DNA of 64,000 bases from Sphingomonas sp. Its GTDB lineage: Bacteria; Pseudomonadota; Alphaproteobacteria; Sphingomonadales; Sphingomonadaceae. Below the pieces are notes generated by a model, which saw nothing but the letters and a program-made list of their open reading frames with translations, searched no databases and was not told the origin of the DNA. The DNA is taken from assembly GCA_019753375.1 (NCBI GenBank), contig JAIELC010000011.1:74096-138095 (forward strand), given 5' to 3'. Both the position numbers and the translations under genes were made by a program. Below are positions 20,251 to 33,913 of the stretch, in pieces; within the stretch, counting starts at the first letter, position 1, and the number at the start of each line of letters is the position of its first letter.

Positions 20251-20397
20251 TCAGCCGCCGGTACCCGCAACACCACCAAGCAGACTGGCGATCGTGTGCG
20301 CGCCGTTGGGAGAGCCGAACATCACCATGCCGATTGTGCCAAGCGCAAAGCCGCCAACCAATTGCCAAAACAGCGCCGATTTCAATAGCTGAACCAT
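20251..20397 (-). CDS. Small hydrophobic protein (48 aa)
   Basis: Read from sequence: MVQLLKSALFWQLVGGFALGTIGMVMFGSPNGAHTIASLLGGVAGTGG; below the ORF-track length cut-off. Confidence 0.55.
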   Translation of the reverse strand: MVQLLKSALFWQLVGGFALGTIGMVMFGSPNGAHTIASLLGGVAGTGG

Positions 20398-20554
20398 TAC
20401 CTACGTCCCTGATCGATTTCCCCATTACATTTGCCTGAGGCAATGACGGGGTGGATGCGCATCAGATCGGTGGCGCAGCGATAGTTTCAATCCCAATAAC
20501 GGCTTGGGACCGGCAAAGCTATGCTACGCTGCCGGCGCTGACGCCGATCCGCCA

Positions 20555-23586
<3,032 letters not shown>

Positions 23587-23686
23587 GGTAGCGTTGCCAA
23601 TGCAGCGCCCAGCCGCTTCGGGCAACCCCGGAACACTGTGGGCATCGATGGTTGCGGGGAGTCTGGGGCAGCGCTACATCACAAAC

Positions 23687-24346
23687 ATGGTCGATCACCC
23701 CCTGCGCGCGACAATCGTGCCGGTTACCCCGCTTCAGCAAAATTGCACCTTGTTCTGGTGTACCGAGACGATGCGGGGAGCCTTTGTCGATCCCGGCGGA
23801 GATCTTGAGCGCTTAAAATCCGCAGCAGCGCAACACGGCGTAACCATCGAAAAGATTCTGATCACGCATGGCCATATCGATCATTGCGGTGAAGCCGGTG
23901 TGCTGGCGACCGAACTGGACGTGCCGATCGAAGGCCCCCACGAAGCCGACCGGTTCTGGATTTCACGGCTGGCCGAGGATGGCCGCAATTACGGCGTGCG
24001 CGGCGCGCCGTTCGAGCCGGATCGCTGGCTGGAGCAAGGCGACACCGTGACCGTCGGCAATCTCTCGCTCAACGTCTATCATTGTCCGGGCCACACGCCC
24101 GGACATGTCGTTTTCCATCATCCCGCCTCATCGCTGGCGATGGTCGGCGACGTGCTGTTTCAAGGGTCGATCGGCCGAACCGATTTCCCGATGGGCAACC
24201 ACCAGGATCTGATCAACGCCATTACCCAAAGATTGTGGCCGTTGGGGGACGAAACTGCTTTCGTCCCCGGGCATGGACCGATGAGCAATTTTGGGCATGA
24301 ACGTCGCCATAACCCGTTTGTCGCCGATTCGGTGCTGGCGGTTTAG
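23687..24346 (+). CDS. MBL-fold metallo-hydrolase (glyoxalase II-like)
   Basis: MVDHPLRATIVPVTPLQQNCTLFWC; ITHGHIDHCGEAGVL, CPGHTPGHVVFHH, LFQGSIGRTDFPMGN. Confidence 0.92.
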   Translation: MVDHPLRATIVPVTPLQQNCTLFWCTETMRGAFVDPGGDLERLKSAAAQHGVTIEKILITHGHIDHCGEAGVLATELDVPIEGPHEADRFWISRLAEDGRNYGVRGAPFEPDRWLEQGDTVTVGNLSLNVYHCPGHTPGHVVFHHPASSLAMVGDVLFQGSIGRTDFPMGNHQDLINAITQRLWPLGDETAFVPGHGPMSNFGHERRHNPFVADSVLAV

Positions 24347-24371
24347 GCTCCCGGCCGGACCCCATCGGCGC

Positions 24372-24812
24372 TTACCCTTTTGCGGGGGCCAGTTCGATGG
24401 CTGTGGGCGTCGCCTTTGACGAGCCGATATAGGGCAGCGCCGCCGCATAGATACCCAGCCCGGCCAGAATGAGCAGCGTCGTAATCGTCCCGATCATCCG
24501 GGCAAGGCGCATGCCATCCATGCCCAATGGATGCGCAACCCGGCCGAGCAGATAGACGGCACTGACGATCTGCAGCCACACCGGGCTGCCGATATTATAT
24601 TCGATCAGGCCAATCAGGATCAGCACAAAGGGGGTATATTCGACGAAATTCGAGTGCGCTCGCATCCGGGCAGTGAGGGCCGCGTTTCCGCCATCGCCAA
24701 TACTGACCTTGGCAGTGGTCCGCGCGCCACCGACCCTGGTGGCGATCCAGACATTCATAAGGGCCGCAGCCCCCGCAGACGCAAGCGTGATCGGCAACAG
24801 GACCGTCGACAT
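24372..24812 (-). CDS. MAPEG family membrane protein
   Basis: MSTVLLPITLASAGAAALMNVWIATRVGG...RAHSNFVEYTPFVLILIGLIE. Confidence 0.87.
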   Translation of the reverse strand: MSTVLLPITLASAGAAALMNVWIATRVGGARTTAKVSIGDGGNAALTARMRAHSNFVEYTPFVLILIGLIEYNIGSPVWLQIVSAVYLLGRVAHPLGMDGMRLARMIGTITTLLILAGLGIYAAALPYIGSSKATPTAIELAPAKG

Positions 24813-25039
24813 TGGCTTTTCCTCCCCTTGATTGGCATGATTTCGACGGGTCGCCATCGCATGGCAGGCTGGCAGCTTGCAACGCCCCGCGAAATCGGTA
24901 TATCGCCGCGCTTCGCGTTCGGTCCGGCCGCGAGAGGCCATTCGCAGCCTGGAGGCTCTGCCAACAGGCGTCGGTTGCGCTTCACAGCTGTCCGGATTAT
25001 CGCAGTTTTGACAGAATCATTGAAAGTTAAGGTGCCGCA

Positions 25040-25219
25040 ATGGCCGTTCCCAAGAGAAAAACTTCGCCGTCCAAGCGCGGCATGCGTCGTTCCCATGATT
25101 CGCTGTCGGTCGACGCATTCCAGGAATGCCCGAACTGCGGCGAATTAAAGCGTCCGCACAATCTGTGTCCGTCATGCGGCCACTATAACGGTCGCGAGAT
25201 CGTTTCGGTCGAAGGCTGA
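25040..25219 (+). CDS. rpmF: 50S ribosomal protein L32
   Basis: Read from sequence (59 aa, below ORF-track cut-off): [59 protein letters not shown]. Confidence 0.97.
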   Translation: MAVPKRKTSPSKRGMRRSHDSLSVDAFQECPNCGELKRPHNLCPSCGHYNGREIVSVEG

Positions 25220-25248
25220 TCCGCCAACCGACCGGAAAAGGGGGGCAC

Positions 25249-26280
25249 GTGACCATCAACGCCCGCATTGCGGTCGACGCAATGGGCGGCGACGAAGGGC
25301 TAGCGGTCATGCTGGCAGGCGTCGCTCATGCCCGCCGTCGGTTTGAAGGGACGCAGTTCATTCTGGTCGGCGACGAAGCAGCGATCAGCGCAGGGCTGAA
25401 AAACCACCCCAATCTTAGCCAGAATGCCGATATCGTTCACGCGCCCGACATCGTCAGCGCGACCGAGAAACCGAGCCAGGCGATCCGGCGCGCCAAAACC
25501 ACCTCGATGGGCATCGCGGTCGATCTGGTGAAGCGGGGCGAAGCAGCGGCGGCCGTGTCGTCGGGCAATACCGGGGCGCTGATGGCCATGGCTAAATTGT
25601 CGCTGCGCACCTTGCCGGGCATCGACCGCCCCGCGCTTGCGGCGATGATGCCGTCGCTCGGCGCAACCGATGTCATCATGCTCGATCTGGGTGCCAATAC
25701 CGACTGCGATGCGCGCAACCTGGTGCAGTTCGCGGTCATGGGGGCTGCCTATGCGCGGACGATGCTCGATCTGAAATCGCCACGCGTTGCGCTTCTGAAC
25801 ATCGGCACCGAAGAATTAAAAGGCACAGACATTATCCGCGATGCTGCTGCCCAGCTTAAGTTGGCGACGCATTTGCCGATGTCCTTTACCGGGTTCGTCG
25901 AGGGCAACCAATTGTCGCGGGGCGACGCCGATGTGATAGTCTGTGACGGCTTTTCAGGAAATATCGCGCTGAAGACAGCGGAAGGGACGGCGCGCTTCGT
26001 TGGCGATCTGCTCAAGCGCGCCTTTCGCAGTTCGCTGCGGTCAAAAATCGGTTTCCTGATCTCGCGGCCGGCGACTGAGCTGCTGCGCGATCATCTGGAC
26101 CCGAACAACCACAATGGCGCGGTTTTTCTTGGGCTGAACGGTGTGGTCGTGAAAAGCCATGGCAGTGCCAATGAAATTGGTGTGGCGCATGCCATTGAAG
26201 TGGCAGCCAAACTGGTTCGCGAAGAGTTGACGCGCCGGATCAGCGACGATTTGAGCAATTTCGAGGCAGCGGCGGCATGA
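25249..26280 (+). CDS. plsX: Phosphate acyltransferase PlsX
   Basis: 343 aa, GTG start; [11 protein letters not shown]; position between rpmF and fabH. Confidence 0.96.
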   Translation: MTINARIAVDAMGGDEGLAVMLAGVAHARRRFEGTQFILVGDEAAISAGLKNHPNLSQNADIVHAPDIVSATEKPSQAIRRAKTTSMGIAVDLVKRGEAAAAVSSGNTGALMAMAKLSLRTLPGIDRPALAAMMPSLGATDVIMLDLGANTDCDARNLVQFAVMGAAYARTMLDLKSPRVALLNIGTEELKGTDIIRDAAAQLKLATHLPMSFTGFVEGNQLSRGDADVIVCDGFSGNIALKTAEGTARFVGDLLKRAFRSSLRSKIGFLISRPATELLRDHLDPNNHNGAVFLGLNGVVVKSHGSANEIGVAHAIEVAAKLVREELTRRISDDLSNFEAAAA

Positions 26281-27245
26281 TCCGCGCAGAGATTATGGGA
26301 ACCGGATCGGCGCTGCCGGAACGGCGGGTTTCCAACGCTGATCTGGCAGCGCAAATAGATACATCAGACGAATGGATTGTTGAACGGACGGGCATTCGCT
26401 TTCGCCATATCGCTGGCGAAGGTGAGACCACGGCAACCCTTGCAACCAAGGCGGCCCGGGCAGCATTGGCCGCCGCCGGTATAACCGCCGACGCGATTGA
26501 CCTGATCGTGCTGGCCACCGCCACGCCCGATCAGACATTTCCGGCGACCGCCACCAAGGTGCAATCCGCGCTGGGCATCAACGATTGTGTTGCGTTCGAC
26601 GTTGCCGCCGTGTGTTCGGGTTTCCTTTACGCCGTGCAAGTGGCGGACAGCATGATCCGGTGTGGCAACGCCCGGCGCGCGCTGGTGATCGGCGCCGAGA
26701 CGTTCAGCCGGATCCTTGACTGGGACGATCGCGCAACATGCGTGCTGTTCGGGGACGGCGCGGGGGCGATTATCCTCGAAGGTCGGATCAGTCCCGACGA
26801 TGCCGCCAGGGGAATCCTGGCCACCCGTCTGCACGCCGATGGCCGCTATAATGACTTGCTGTATGTGGATGGTGGGCCCTCGACAACCGGGACCGTCGGC
26901 AAGGTCAGAATGAAGGGGCGCGAAGTATTTCGGCACGCCGTCGTCAACCTCGCGGCAGTCCTGCAGGAAACCCTGGCCGCAACAGGCTATTGCGCAGACG
27001 ATATCGATTGGGTCGTCCCCCACCAGGCAAATGCCCGGATACTCGACGCGACCGCCAAAAAACTGGGCCTGGCACCTGAAAAGGTTATTGTTACGGTCGA
27101 CCAGCATGCCAATACATCGGCTGCTTCGGTCCCGCTCGCGCTTGATGCCGCGGTGCGCGACGGGCGGATCAAGCGCGGTGACCTGATCGTGCTGGAAGCC
27201 ATGGGCGGCGGCTTTACCTGGGGCGCTGCGCTCATCCGATACTGA
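26277..27245 (+). CDS. fabH: 3-oxoacyl-ACP synthase III
   Basis: 322 aa; [56 protein letters not shown]. Confidence 0.97.
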   Translation: MIRAEIMGTGSALPERRVSNADLAAQIDTSDEWIVERTGIRFRHIAGEGETTATLATKAARAALAAAGITADAIDLIVLATATPDQTFPATATKVQSALGINDCVAFDVAAVCSGFLYAVQVADSMIRCGNARRALVIGAETFSRILDWDDRATCVLFGDGAGAIILEGRISPDDAARGILATRLHADGRYNDLLYVDGGPSTTGTVGKVRMKGREVFRHAVVNLAAVLQETLAATGYCADDIDWVVPHQANARILDATAKKLGLAPEKVIVTVDQHANTSAASVPLALDAAVRDGRIKRGDLIVLEAMGGGFTWGAALIRY

Positions 27246-27367
27246 GTACGTGGATCATTCCGGGATTTTTGGCGCATATTTCGCTTTCGGAGCGGCCGAC
27301 CAGTATGTTAACGGATTATTTCATATAGCTGACAAGACACTTTCACCAAGCCGACTGGGAGGGACGC

Positions 27368-27667
27368 ATGGCTGACGCGGGAACATTGACACGGGCTGAT
27401 CTGGCCGACGCATTACATCGGGAAGTAGGCCTATCACGGATGGATTCATCGAAGCTGGTAGAGCAGATTCTCGACAACATGTGCGACGCGCTTGCTAAAG
27501 GCGAAAACGTCAAGATTTCGGGATTTGGGACCTTTGTTCTGCGCGACAAGGGTCAGCGCATCGGCCGCAACCCCAAGACGGGCATCGAAGTACCCATCGC
27601 GCCGCGCCGGGTGCTGACCTTTCGGGCGAGCCAGATGATGCGCGAGCGCATCGTCAAGGCCGGCTGA
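27368..27667 (+). CDS. ihfA: Integration host factor subunit alpha
   Basis: 99 aa; [30 protein letters not shown]...[23 protein letters not shown]. Confidence 0.96.
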   Translation: MADAGTLTRADLADALHREVGLSRMDSSKLVEQILDNMCDALAKGENVKISGFGTFVLRDKGQRIGRNPKTGIEVPIAPRRVLTFRASQMMRERIVKAG

Positions 27668-27684
27668 CAGGGATTGCCCGAACG

Positions 27685-28086
27685 ATGAGCGACAAAGCAG
27701 CCGGTGCGTATCGCACGATCGGCGAGTTGTCGCAGGAAATAGGGGTACGTCAGCATATCTTGCGGTACTGGGAAACGCGTTTCCCTCAGCTCCGCCCGCT
27801 CCAGCGAGCGGGCGGACGCCGTTATTATCGGCCGGAAGATGTCGAACTGGTTCGTCGTATTCACCGCCTGCTGAGCCAGGACGGTTACACCATTCGGGGC
27901 GTGTTGGCGCTTCTGAACAACGACCGGCGTGCGCGCGCCAGCGCGCCGGGCGATCATCCGTCCGCAGCGTTGCCCGTAGCGGTAACGCCAGCATTGGATC
28001 GGCCGCCGATCGATAGGGCGATACTGCAGTCGATCCGCGATTTGCTCGCCGCCGCGCTGGAGGCTGATCGGGCGGCCGCGGCGTGA
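27685..28086 (+). CDS. MerR family transcriptional regulator
   Basis: YRTIGELSQEIGVRQHILRYWETRFPQLRPLQRAGGRRYYRPEDVELVRRIHRLL; downstream of ihfA. Confidence 0.94.
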   Translation: MSDKAAGAYRTIGELSQEIGVRQHILRYWETRFPQLRPLQRAGGRRYYRPEDVELVRRIHRLLSQDGYTIRGVLALLNNDRRARASAPGDHPSAALPVAVTPALDRPPIDRAILQSIRDLLAAALEADRAAAA

Positions 28087-28250
28087 TCGGAATCAGCGGC
28101 GCTGCCGATAAGTTGATGGTGGTGCTGAGAGTCGGTTGAACGCAACACCAAGCTGGTGCGTGGTTGGCAGAGACGGTGCAACGTGGCCATCATCGGTTCC
28201 GGCAGCGATCAACGTGAAATCTGCGATTGGGCGGCGCCAGCGTGGTCCGT

Positions 28251-28895
28251 TCAGCGAGACGCAATCCCGCGAGCAAGCATGTCACCGATTACCTTTGAGA
28301 CGTGTTCGGGAGTCACGTCCTCGCCCCAGACGCCGTAGCGCAGTCCAAGAAACACATTCATTCCCATCACCGCCCAGGCGTGAATTTCGTTGACGTCATC
28401 GCGAATTTCGCCGCGCGCAGCGGCGGCCTGCAGCCGCTGTGCAATGCGGTCAGCGGTCGTCGCATAGTGCAGACGAAAGCTGTCGGGATCGACAAATTCG
28501 GCTTCATCGATGATCCGGTAGATCTCCTTGTGGACCCGCACGAACTCGATGAAGCTCTTCAATCCCGCCTGCTCGGCATCAAGCTGGCTCGGCGCGGCCC
28601 GGATCGCTGGTGCCACGTGATCGCGGACCTGGTCTGACATATCGCGGACCAGCGCCCGAAACACCGCATCCTTCGAATCAAAATAGGTATAGAAACTCCC
28701 CAGCGCGACGCCAGCACGACGCGTGATCTCGCTGATCGACGTTTCATGAAAACCCCGATCACCGAACTCGATCGCGGCCGCGTCCAATATGGCGCGCAAG
28801 GTGCGGCGGCCGCGCTCGGTGCGCGGCGCTTTGCCATCGCTGGCCGCGGCACCTGGTGCGGAAGGTGTGGCTTCGCGAGCACGCTCGACCGACAT
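28251..28895 (-). CDS. TetR/AcrR family transcriptional regulator
   Basis: Start at MSVERAREATPS; RRTLRAILDAAAIEFGDRGFHETSISEITRRAGVALGSFYTYFDSKDAVFRAL. Confidence 0.93.
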   Translation of the reverse strand: MSVERAREATPSAPGAAASDGKAPRTERGRRTLRAILDAAAIEFGDRGFHETSISEITRRAGVALGSFYTYFDSKDAVFRALVRDMSDQVRDHVAPAIRAAPSQLDAEQAGLKSFIEFVRVHKEIYRIIDEAEFVDPDSFRLHYATTADRIAQRLQAAAARGEIRDDVNEIHAWAVMGMNVFLGLRYGVWGEDVTPEHVSKVIGDMLARGIASR

Positions 28896-28920
28896 TTTTT
28901 GCCCCCTTTCTCCGCAAAGT

Positions 28921-28941
28921 TGAAACACGGTTCATGTTTCA
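28921..28941. promoter_or_regulatory. Palindromic operator candidate between tetR and TonB receptor
   Basis: TGAAACA-CGGTTCA-TGTTTCA, perfect 7-bp inverted repeat in the divergent intergenic region. Confidence 0.65.
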
Positions 28942-29012
28942 GTATACGCCCCAATAACAGGTGTACACCCCGCCAGAGGGAAGCGCCGTCGTCAACAGGG
29001 GAGAATATTATC

Positions 29013-31361
29013 ATGTCACGCCAGTTCATGTCTGTCCGCGCGCTTCTGATGCTGGGAGGCACCTTGTCGGCGCTGATGAGTGCCCCCGCGCTCGCCCAGG
29101 AGGCCCCCGTCGCCGCGGCAACCGAACCGGCAGCAAATACCGACAATGGCGATATTGTGGTGACGGCCCGCCGCCGTGACGAACGACTGATCGATACGCC
29201 CATTGCGATCACCAGTTTCTCCGGCAAACAGCTCGACCAGGCTGGCGCGGCGGACATTACCGATATTGCCAATTCGACGCCCAACGTCACGCTGGAGGTA
29301 TCGCGCGGGACAAGTTCCACGCTGACCGCGTTCATTCGTGGTGTCGGACAACAGGACCCGGTTGCCGGCTTTGAGCCGGGCGTTGGCATCTATCTGGACG
29401 ACGTCTACCTCAACCGACCGCAGGCAGCCGTGCTCGATATTTATGACGTTGAGCGGATCGAAATACTGCGCGGGCCGCAGGGAACGCTATATGGCCGCAA
29501 CACGATTGGCGGCGCGATCAAATATGTCACCAAGCGGCTCGCCGACGTGCCGACGGCCACGCTGCGCGGCGCCTATGGCAGCTATAACCAGGCCGATGGC
29601 GTGATCACGGGCAGCGTCCCGTTGGTTGGTGACAAGGTAAAGATCGGCGGCGCGGTGGCGCGTCTCAGCCGCGATGGCTTCGGCCGCAACCTGACGACGG
29701 GCGAACAGAATTACAACAAGGACATCTGGGCGGCGCGCGGCACGCTTGAGATTGAGCCGAGCAGCGAGGCATTTTTCCGGATTACCGGTGACTATACGCA
29801 CGACGCAACCAATGCTCGCGGCGGTCACCGTCTTATTCCCGGTATTGTTTCAGGGACGCCGGTGCTGGCGAACGTCTTTGATACGCGGGGCGGGCTCAAC
29901 AGCCCCAGACAGGATGTTGTAGCGTGGGGGATTTCGGGTTTTGGAGAATTTCACCCGACCGACTGGCTGACCTTTCGCAGCATCACCGCCTATCGCAAGG
30001 ACGACAGCGCGACCCCGATCGACTTTGACGCACTGCCTGCTGTCGATGTCGATGTACCTGCTTTCTACAACAATACGCAGTTGAGCCAGGAAGTGCAGTT
30101 TCTGATCAGTTCCGGCGGCTTTAATGGTCTGGTTGGCGCCTATTTCCTCGACGCCGAATCGCGGACGGTATTCGACGTCCGCTTGCCGGGCACCGTGACC
30201 GCGCTGACATTTGGCAATGTGCGCACCGATACCGTCGCCATTTTTGGTGATTTTACCTATGATTTCAACGAGAAGCTAAGCCTGTCTGCCGGCGGCCGAT
30301 ATACCTGGGACAATCGCCGGTCGGAGATTCAGCGCAACGTCTATCTGGGCGCTTCGCCCTTTTTCGGGGGCACATCGGCGCCAATTGTTCGCCAGACCGA
30401 TTTCCGCGGGCGGGCAAGCTTTCAGCAATTCACCCCGCGCGTATCGATCAGCTTCAAACCCAATCCGGATAACACCTTTTACGCAAGCTATGCCGAGGGC
30501 TTTAAGGGCGGTGGCTTCGATCCACGCGGCGTCGGGACCGCAGCGCCCGATCTGAACGGCAATGGCCGGGGCGGCGCGCAGGGCGATCAGGACGATATTT
30601 TCAACTTCCTGTCCTTTGATCCTGAAGATGTCCGGACCTATGAGATCGGCTACAAGGCTTCGCTGTTCGATCGACGCATCAACATTGCCCTGTCGGCATT
30701 CCATTCTGATTATCGCAATGTCCAGATTCCAGGATCGGTCGGCGTCGTTGTCGGCGGCATCCAGACATTTGCCGGAATCACGACCAATGCGGGCAAGGCG
30801 CAAATTCGAGGGATCGAATTCGAAGGCAATGCAACCGTTGCCAAGAGCCTGGCGACGAGCGGCGACAGGCTGAGCTTTGCATGGACGGTCGGGTATCTCG
30901 ACGCCAAATATAAATCCTATATCGATTCGCGCGGACTTCAGGTCGCCGACCGGCGCCGCGTGCAAAATACGCCCGACTGGACGGCCAGCGCGACGCTTGG
31001 CTATGATATTCCGATCGGCGATGGCGACCTGAACCTGAGCTCAACCGTCTCGTACCGCGGCGATTCACAACAGTTTGAACTGCCGACGCCGCTGCTCGAT
31101 CAGCCCGGCTTTGCGCTGTTTGATGCCAATGCGGTGTGGACCATCAACAAAAGCTTTTCGGTCGGGCTGCACGGCCGCAATTTGTTCGACAAACGCTATA
31201 TCGTTTCGGGATATAATTTCCTGCGGCAGAACCCCGATACGGGCGCATTCGTCCGCACCGCCACGGGCAATTATATCTCGACGCTGGGCGCGGATGGCGT
31301 TTTGACCGCTTATTACGGCAACCCACGCCAAATCACGGTTACGGCGCAGGTCAAATTCTGA
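29013..31361 (+). CDS. TonB-dependent outer-membrane receptor
   Basis: Start at MSRQFMSVRALLMLGG; signal peptide; DIVVTARRRDERLIDTPIAITSF, plug ERIEILRGPQGTLYGRNTIGGAIKYVTK, C-terminal beta-barrel ending VTAQVKF. Confidence 0.95.
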   Translation: MSRQFMSVRALLMLGGTLSALMSAPALAQEAPVAAATEPAANTDNGDIVVTARRRDERLIDTPIAITSFSGKQLDQAGAADITDIANSTPNVTLEVSRGTSSTLTAFIRGVGQQDPVAGFEPGVGIYLDDVYLNRPQAAVLDIYDVERIEILRGPQGTLYGRNTIGGAIKYVTKRLADVPTATLRGAYGSYNQADGVITGSVPLVGDKVKIGGAVARLSRDGFGRNLTTGEQNYNKDIWAARGTLEIEPSSEAFFRITGDYTHDATNARGGHRLIPGIVSGTPVLANVFDTRGGLNSPRQDVVAWGISGFGEFHPTDWLTFRSITAYRKDDSATPIDFDALPAVDVDVPAFYNNTQLSQEVQFLISSGGFNGLVGAYFLDAESRTVFDVRLPGTVTALTFGNVRTDTVAIFGDFTYDFNEKLSLSAGGRYTWDNRRSEIQRNVYLGASPFFGGTSAPIVRQTDFRGRASFQQFTPRVSISFKPNPDNTFYASYAEGFKGGGFDPRGVGTAAPDLNGNGRGGAQGDQDDIFNFLSFDPEDVRTYEIGYKASLFDRRINIALSAFHSDYRNVQIPGSVGVVVGGIQTFAGITTNAGKAQIRGIEFEGNATVAKSLATSGDRLSFAWTVGYLDAKYKSYIDSRGLQVADRRRVQNTPDWTASATLGYDIPIGDGDLNLSSTVSYRGDSQQFELPTPLLDQPGFALFDANAVWTINKSFSVGLHGRNLFDKRYIVSGYNFLRQNPDTGAFVRTATGNYISTLGADGVLTAYYGNPRQITVTAQVKF

Positions 31362-31366
31362 ACGGA

Positions 31367-31399
31367 ACGGCGCGGCGCCGGGTAACCGCGCCGCGCCGT
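31367..31399. terminator. Candidate bidirectional transcription terminator
   Basis: ACGGCGCGGCG ... CGCCGCGCCGT, perfect 11-bp stem between convergent TonB receptor and prfC; no clear U-run. Confidence 0.5.
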
Positions 31400-31489
31400 C
31401 GCCAACGATCGGTCCACCGCCAGCAGGACATTTTCCCGCCCGCCCTGTCCGGGCACGGGACTTATTGACGTCGACGAGCAGCCGTTAAT

Positions 31490-33022
31490 TCAGCGCTCGC
31501 GCGTTGCCGCGAATTTTACCATGGGATAGCGATCGGCGACATAGCCCACTTCCCATGCCGATTTGGCGAGGAAGACCGGGTTGTCGTCGCGATCCTTAGC
31601 CATGGCACCGCGGTTGAGGTCGAGAAAGCCCTTCAGATCAGCGGGGTTGTCAGCCGACACCCAGCGTGCGGTATCATAGGGGGACGGCTCCAGCCCCGCA
31701 TCGACCTTATATTCGGCTTCCAGTCGGCTCAGCAAAACGTCCAGCTGCAGCTGTCCCACCACACCGATAATCCAGTTCGATCCGATCTCCGGGTAAAACA
31801 CCTGGGTCACGCCCTCTTCGGCCATATCGTCCAGCGCCTTGCGAAGCTGCTTGGTCTTGGTCGGGTCTTTCAACGCCACACGCCGCAAAATTTCGGGCGC
31901 GAAATTGGGCAGGCCGGTAAACCGGATCGACGCCTTTTCGCTCAGCGTATCGCCGACGCGGAGCGTGCCATGATTGGGTATTCCGATGATGTCGCCGGGA
32001 AAGGCTTCATCCGCCAATTCGCGATTTTGCGCAAAGAACAGGATCGGCGAATGGATGGCGATTGGCTTGCCGTGCCCCGTCGGCGTCAGTTTCATGCCGC
32101 GTTTGAACGTGCCCGAACATAGCCGCATGAAGGCGATCCGGTCGCGGTGCTGCGGATCCATATTGGCCTGGACCTTGAAGACAAAGCCGGTCACTTCGGC
32201 ATTGTCAGGCGTGACGGGTTGCGGCTCGGCGGGTTGGGTTCGGGGGCCGGGCGCATGCCTGGCAAGCGCGTCGATCAGCTCCATAACGCCAAAATCCTTG
32301 AGCGCTGACCCAAAGTAAACGGGCGTCAGATCGCCGTTACGGTACGCCTCGGCATCAAAGGGCGCATAGCCGATCTGCATCAGCTCAATTTCCTCCGCAA
32401 CCGCGGCAGGCAACACCGGATCCGCATCGCTTCGACCCTGAAAGGTGCGACTGTCGCCATCCGGGCGGCTGACCCGATTGGTAGCAAGATCGAGCACACC
32501 TTCAAAGGTACCGCCCATCCCGACCGGCCAGCTCATCGGCGAAACATCGAGCGCCAGAACGTCGGCGATCTCATCGAGCAGCTCGAAGGGCGATTTGCCT
32601 TCGCGGTCGACCTTGTTGATGAAGGTGATGATCGGTACCGACCGCAGCCGGCAGACCTCGAACAATTTTCGCGTCTGCGCTTCAATCCCGCGCGCCGCAT
32701 CGATGACCATGACGGCCGAATCCACCGCCGTTAAGGTGCGATACGTGTCTTCGCTGAAATCTTCATGCCCAGGCGTGTCGAGCAGGTTGAAGGTCAACCC
32801 ATCTTTTTCAAATGTCATCACCGACGACGTGACCGAGATGCCGCGCTGCTGCTCGATCTTCATCCAATCCGATCGTGCGCGACGATTTTGCCCGCGGGCC
32901 TTGACCTCGCCAGCCAGATGAATGGCGCCGCCGACGTACAGCAGCTTTTCGGTAAGCGTCGTCTTGCCGGCATCGGGGTGGGAGATAATTGCAAAGGTAC
33001 GGCGGTCAGAGATCATGGTCAT
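31490..33022 (-). CDS. prfC: Peptide chain release factor 3
   Basis: 510 aa GTPase; FAIISHPDAGKTTLTEKLL, GISVTSSVMTF, LDTPGHEDFSEDTYRTL. Confidence 0.96.
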   Translation of the reverse strand: MTMISDRRTFAIISHPDAGKTTLTEKLLYVGGAIHLAGEVKARGQNRRARSDWMKIEQQRGISVTSSVMTFEKDGLTFNLLDTPGHEDFSEDTYRTLTAVDSAVMVIDAARGIEAQTRKLFEVCRLRSVPIITFINKVDREGKSPFELLDEIADVLALDVSPMSWPVGMGGTFEGVLDLATNRVSRPDGDSRTFQGRSDADPVLPAAVAEEIELMQIGYAPFDAEAYRNGDLTPVYFGSALKDFGVMELIDALARHAPGPRTQPAEPQPVTPDNAEVTGFVFKVQANMDPQHRDRIAFMRLCSGTFKRGMKLTPTGHGKPIAIHSPILFFAQNRELADEAFPGDIIGIPNHGTLRVGDTLSEKASIRFTGLPNFAPEILRRVALKDPTKTKQLRKALDDMAEEGVTQVFYPEIGSNWIIGVVGQLQLDVLLSRLEAEYKVDAGLEPSPYDTARWVSADNPADLKGFLDLNRGAMAKDRDDNPVFLAKSAWEVGYVADRYPMVKFAATRER

Positions 33023-33040
33023 CTGCGCGCCCTTAGCGGC

Positions 33041-33913
33041 TCAAGCCGTCAGCGTCACGCGCATCTCGCATTGCCACGTGGCGCCGGGTGCAACCTGGAA
33101 CACGCCCGGCTTGTCAAAAAAGTCGCCGCCGTAGCCGACGCTGTCGGCAACGCCGTGCCACGGCTCCACACAAACAAAATGGGCACCCGGCTTGGTCCAG
33201 ATGCCCAGCCTTGGCGTCTCCGGAAAGGCGATGTCCAGCTGCGGGCCGGTTTCTGCCCCATAGCGCAGGGCGCGTGATGCCACCGGGTCCCAGATAAGCG
33301 CGTCGTTCTCGAAGAGCCCGTCAGCCAGTCCAAGCGTCCTGCCCGATACGGGCGTTGGCCGATCTTCGGCAATCAAGCCGGCCGGGTTAAGGCCACGGAG
33401 CATGCCGGGCTCATCGGCTGCGAAGATGATCCGGTGGTCTTCGCGCGGCAATCCATAAGGCAAGGGCCAGGCAAAGGCGGGATGCCAGCCAAAGCTGGCC
33501 GGCATGATGGCATCGCCGGTATTGCCGATTTTTGCCGCCATCGTGAGCGTCGCGCGCTCGACCGAAAAGCCGATTTCAAGCAGGAACGGGAAGGGAAAGG
33601 CTGCGCGCGTGGCGACATTATCGGTCATCCGAAACCGCGCGCTGCTGGGCGTCACATCCACGGCATCAAAGACCGATCGCCGCGCAAAGCCGTGCTTCTC
33701 AAGAATGTAGGACGCCCCGTCCAGCCACAGCACATCGTCGTTCAGTCGTCCGACAATCGGAAACAAGATCGGTGCCCGGCCGCGCCAAAATGCCGGATCG
33801 GCATCGGTCATCAATTCGCGGCCGTCGGCATCTCTGAGCGATGAGAGCTCGGCCCCCATCGGGTTGATAGCCGCGGACAGATCGCCCGAGCGGATTTCAA
33901 CCCAGTCAGCCAC
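33041..33913 (-). CDS. Aldose 1-epimerase family protein
   Basis: 290 aa; GAELSSLRDADGRELMTDADPAFWRGRAPILFPIVGRL, FGWHPAFAWPL. Confidence 0.9.
   Translation of the reverse strand: MADWVEIRSGDLSAAINPMGAELSSLRDADGRELMTDADPAFWRGRAPILFPIVGRLNDDVLWLDGASYILEKHGFARRSVFDAVDVTPSSARFRMTDNVATRAAFPFPFLLEIGFSVERATLTMAAKIGNTGDAIMPASFGWHPAFAWPLPYGLPREDHRIIFAADEPGMLRGLNPAGLIAEDRPTPVSGRTLGLADGLFENDALIWDPVASRALRYGAETGPQLDIAFPETPRLGIWTKPGAHFVCVEPWHGVADSVGYGGDFFDKPGVFQVAPGATWQCEMRVTLTA

Noticed and set aside
28087-28250. tRNA-like stretch downstream of the merR gene
   Set aside because: No consistent acceptor/T-arm pairing found by eye.
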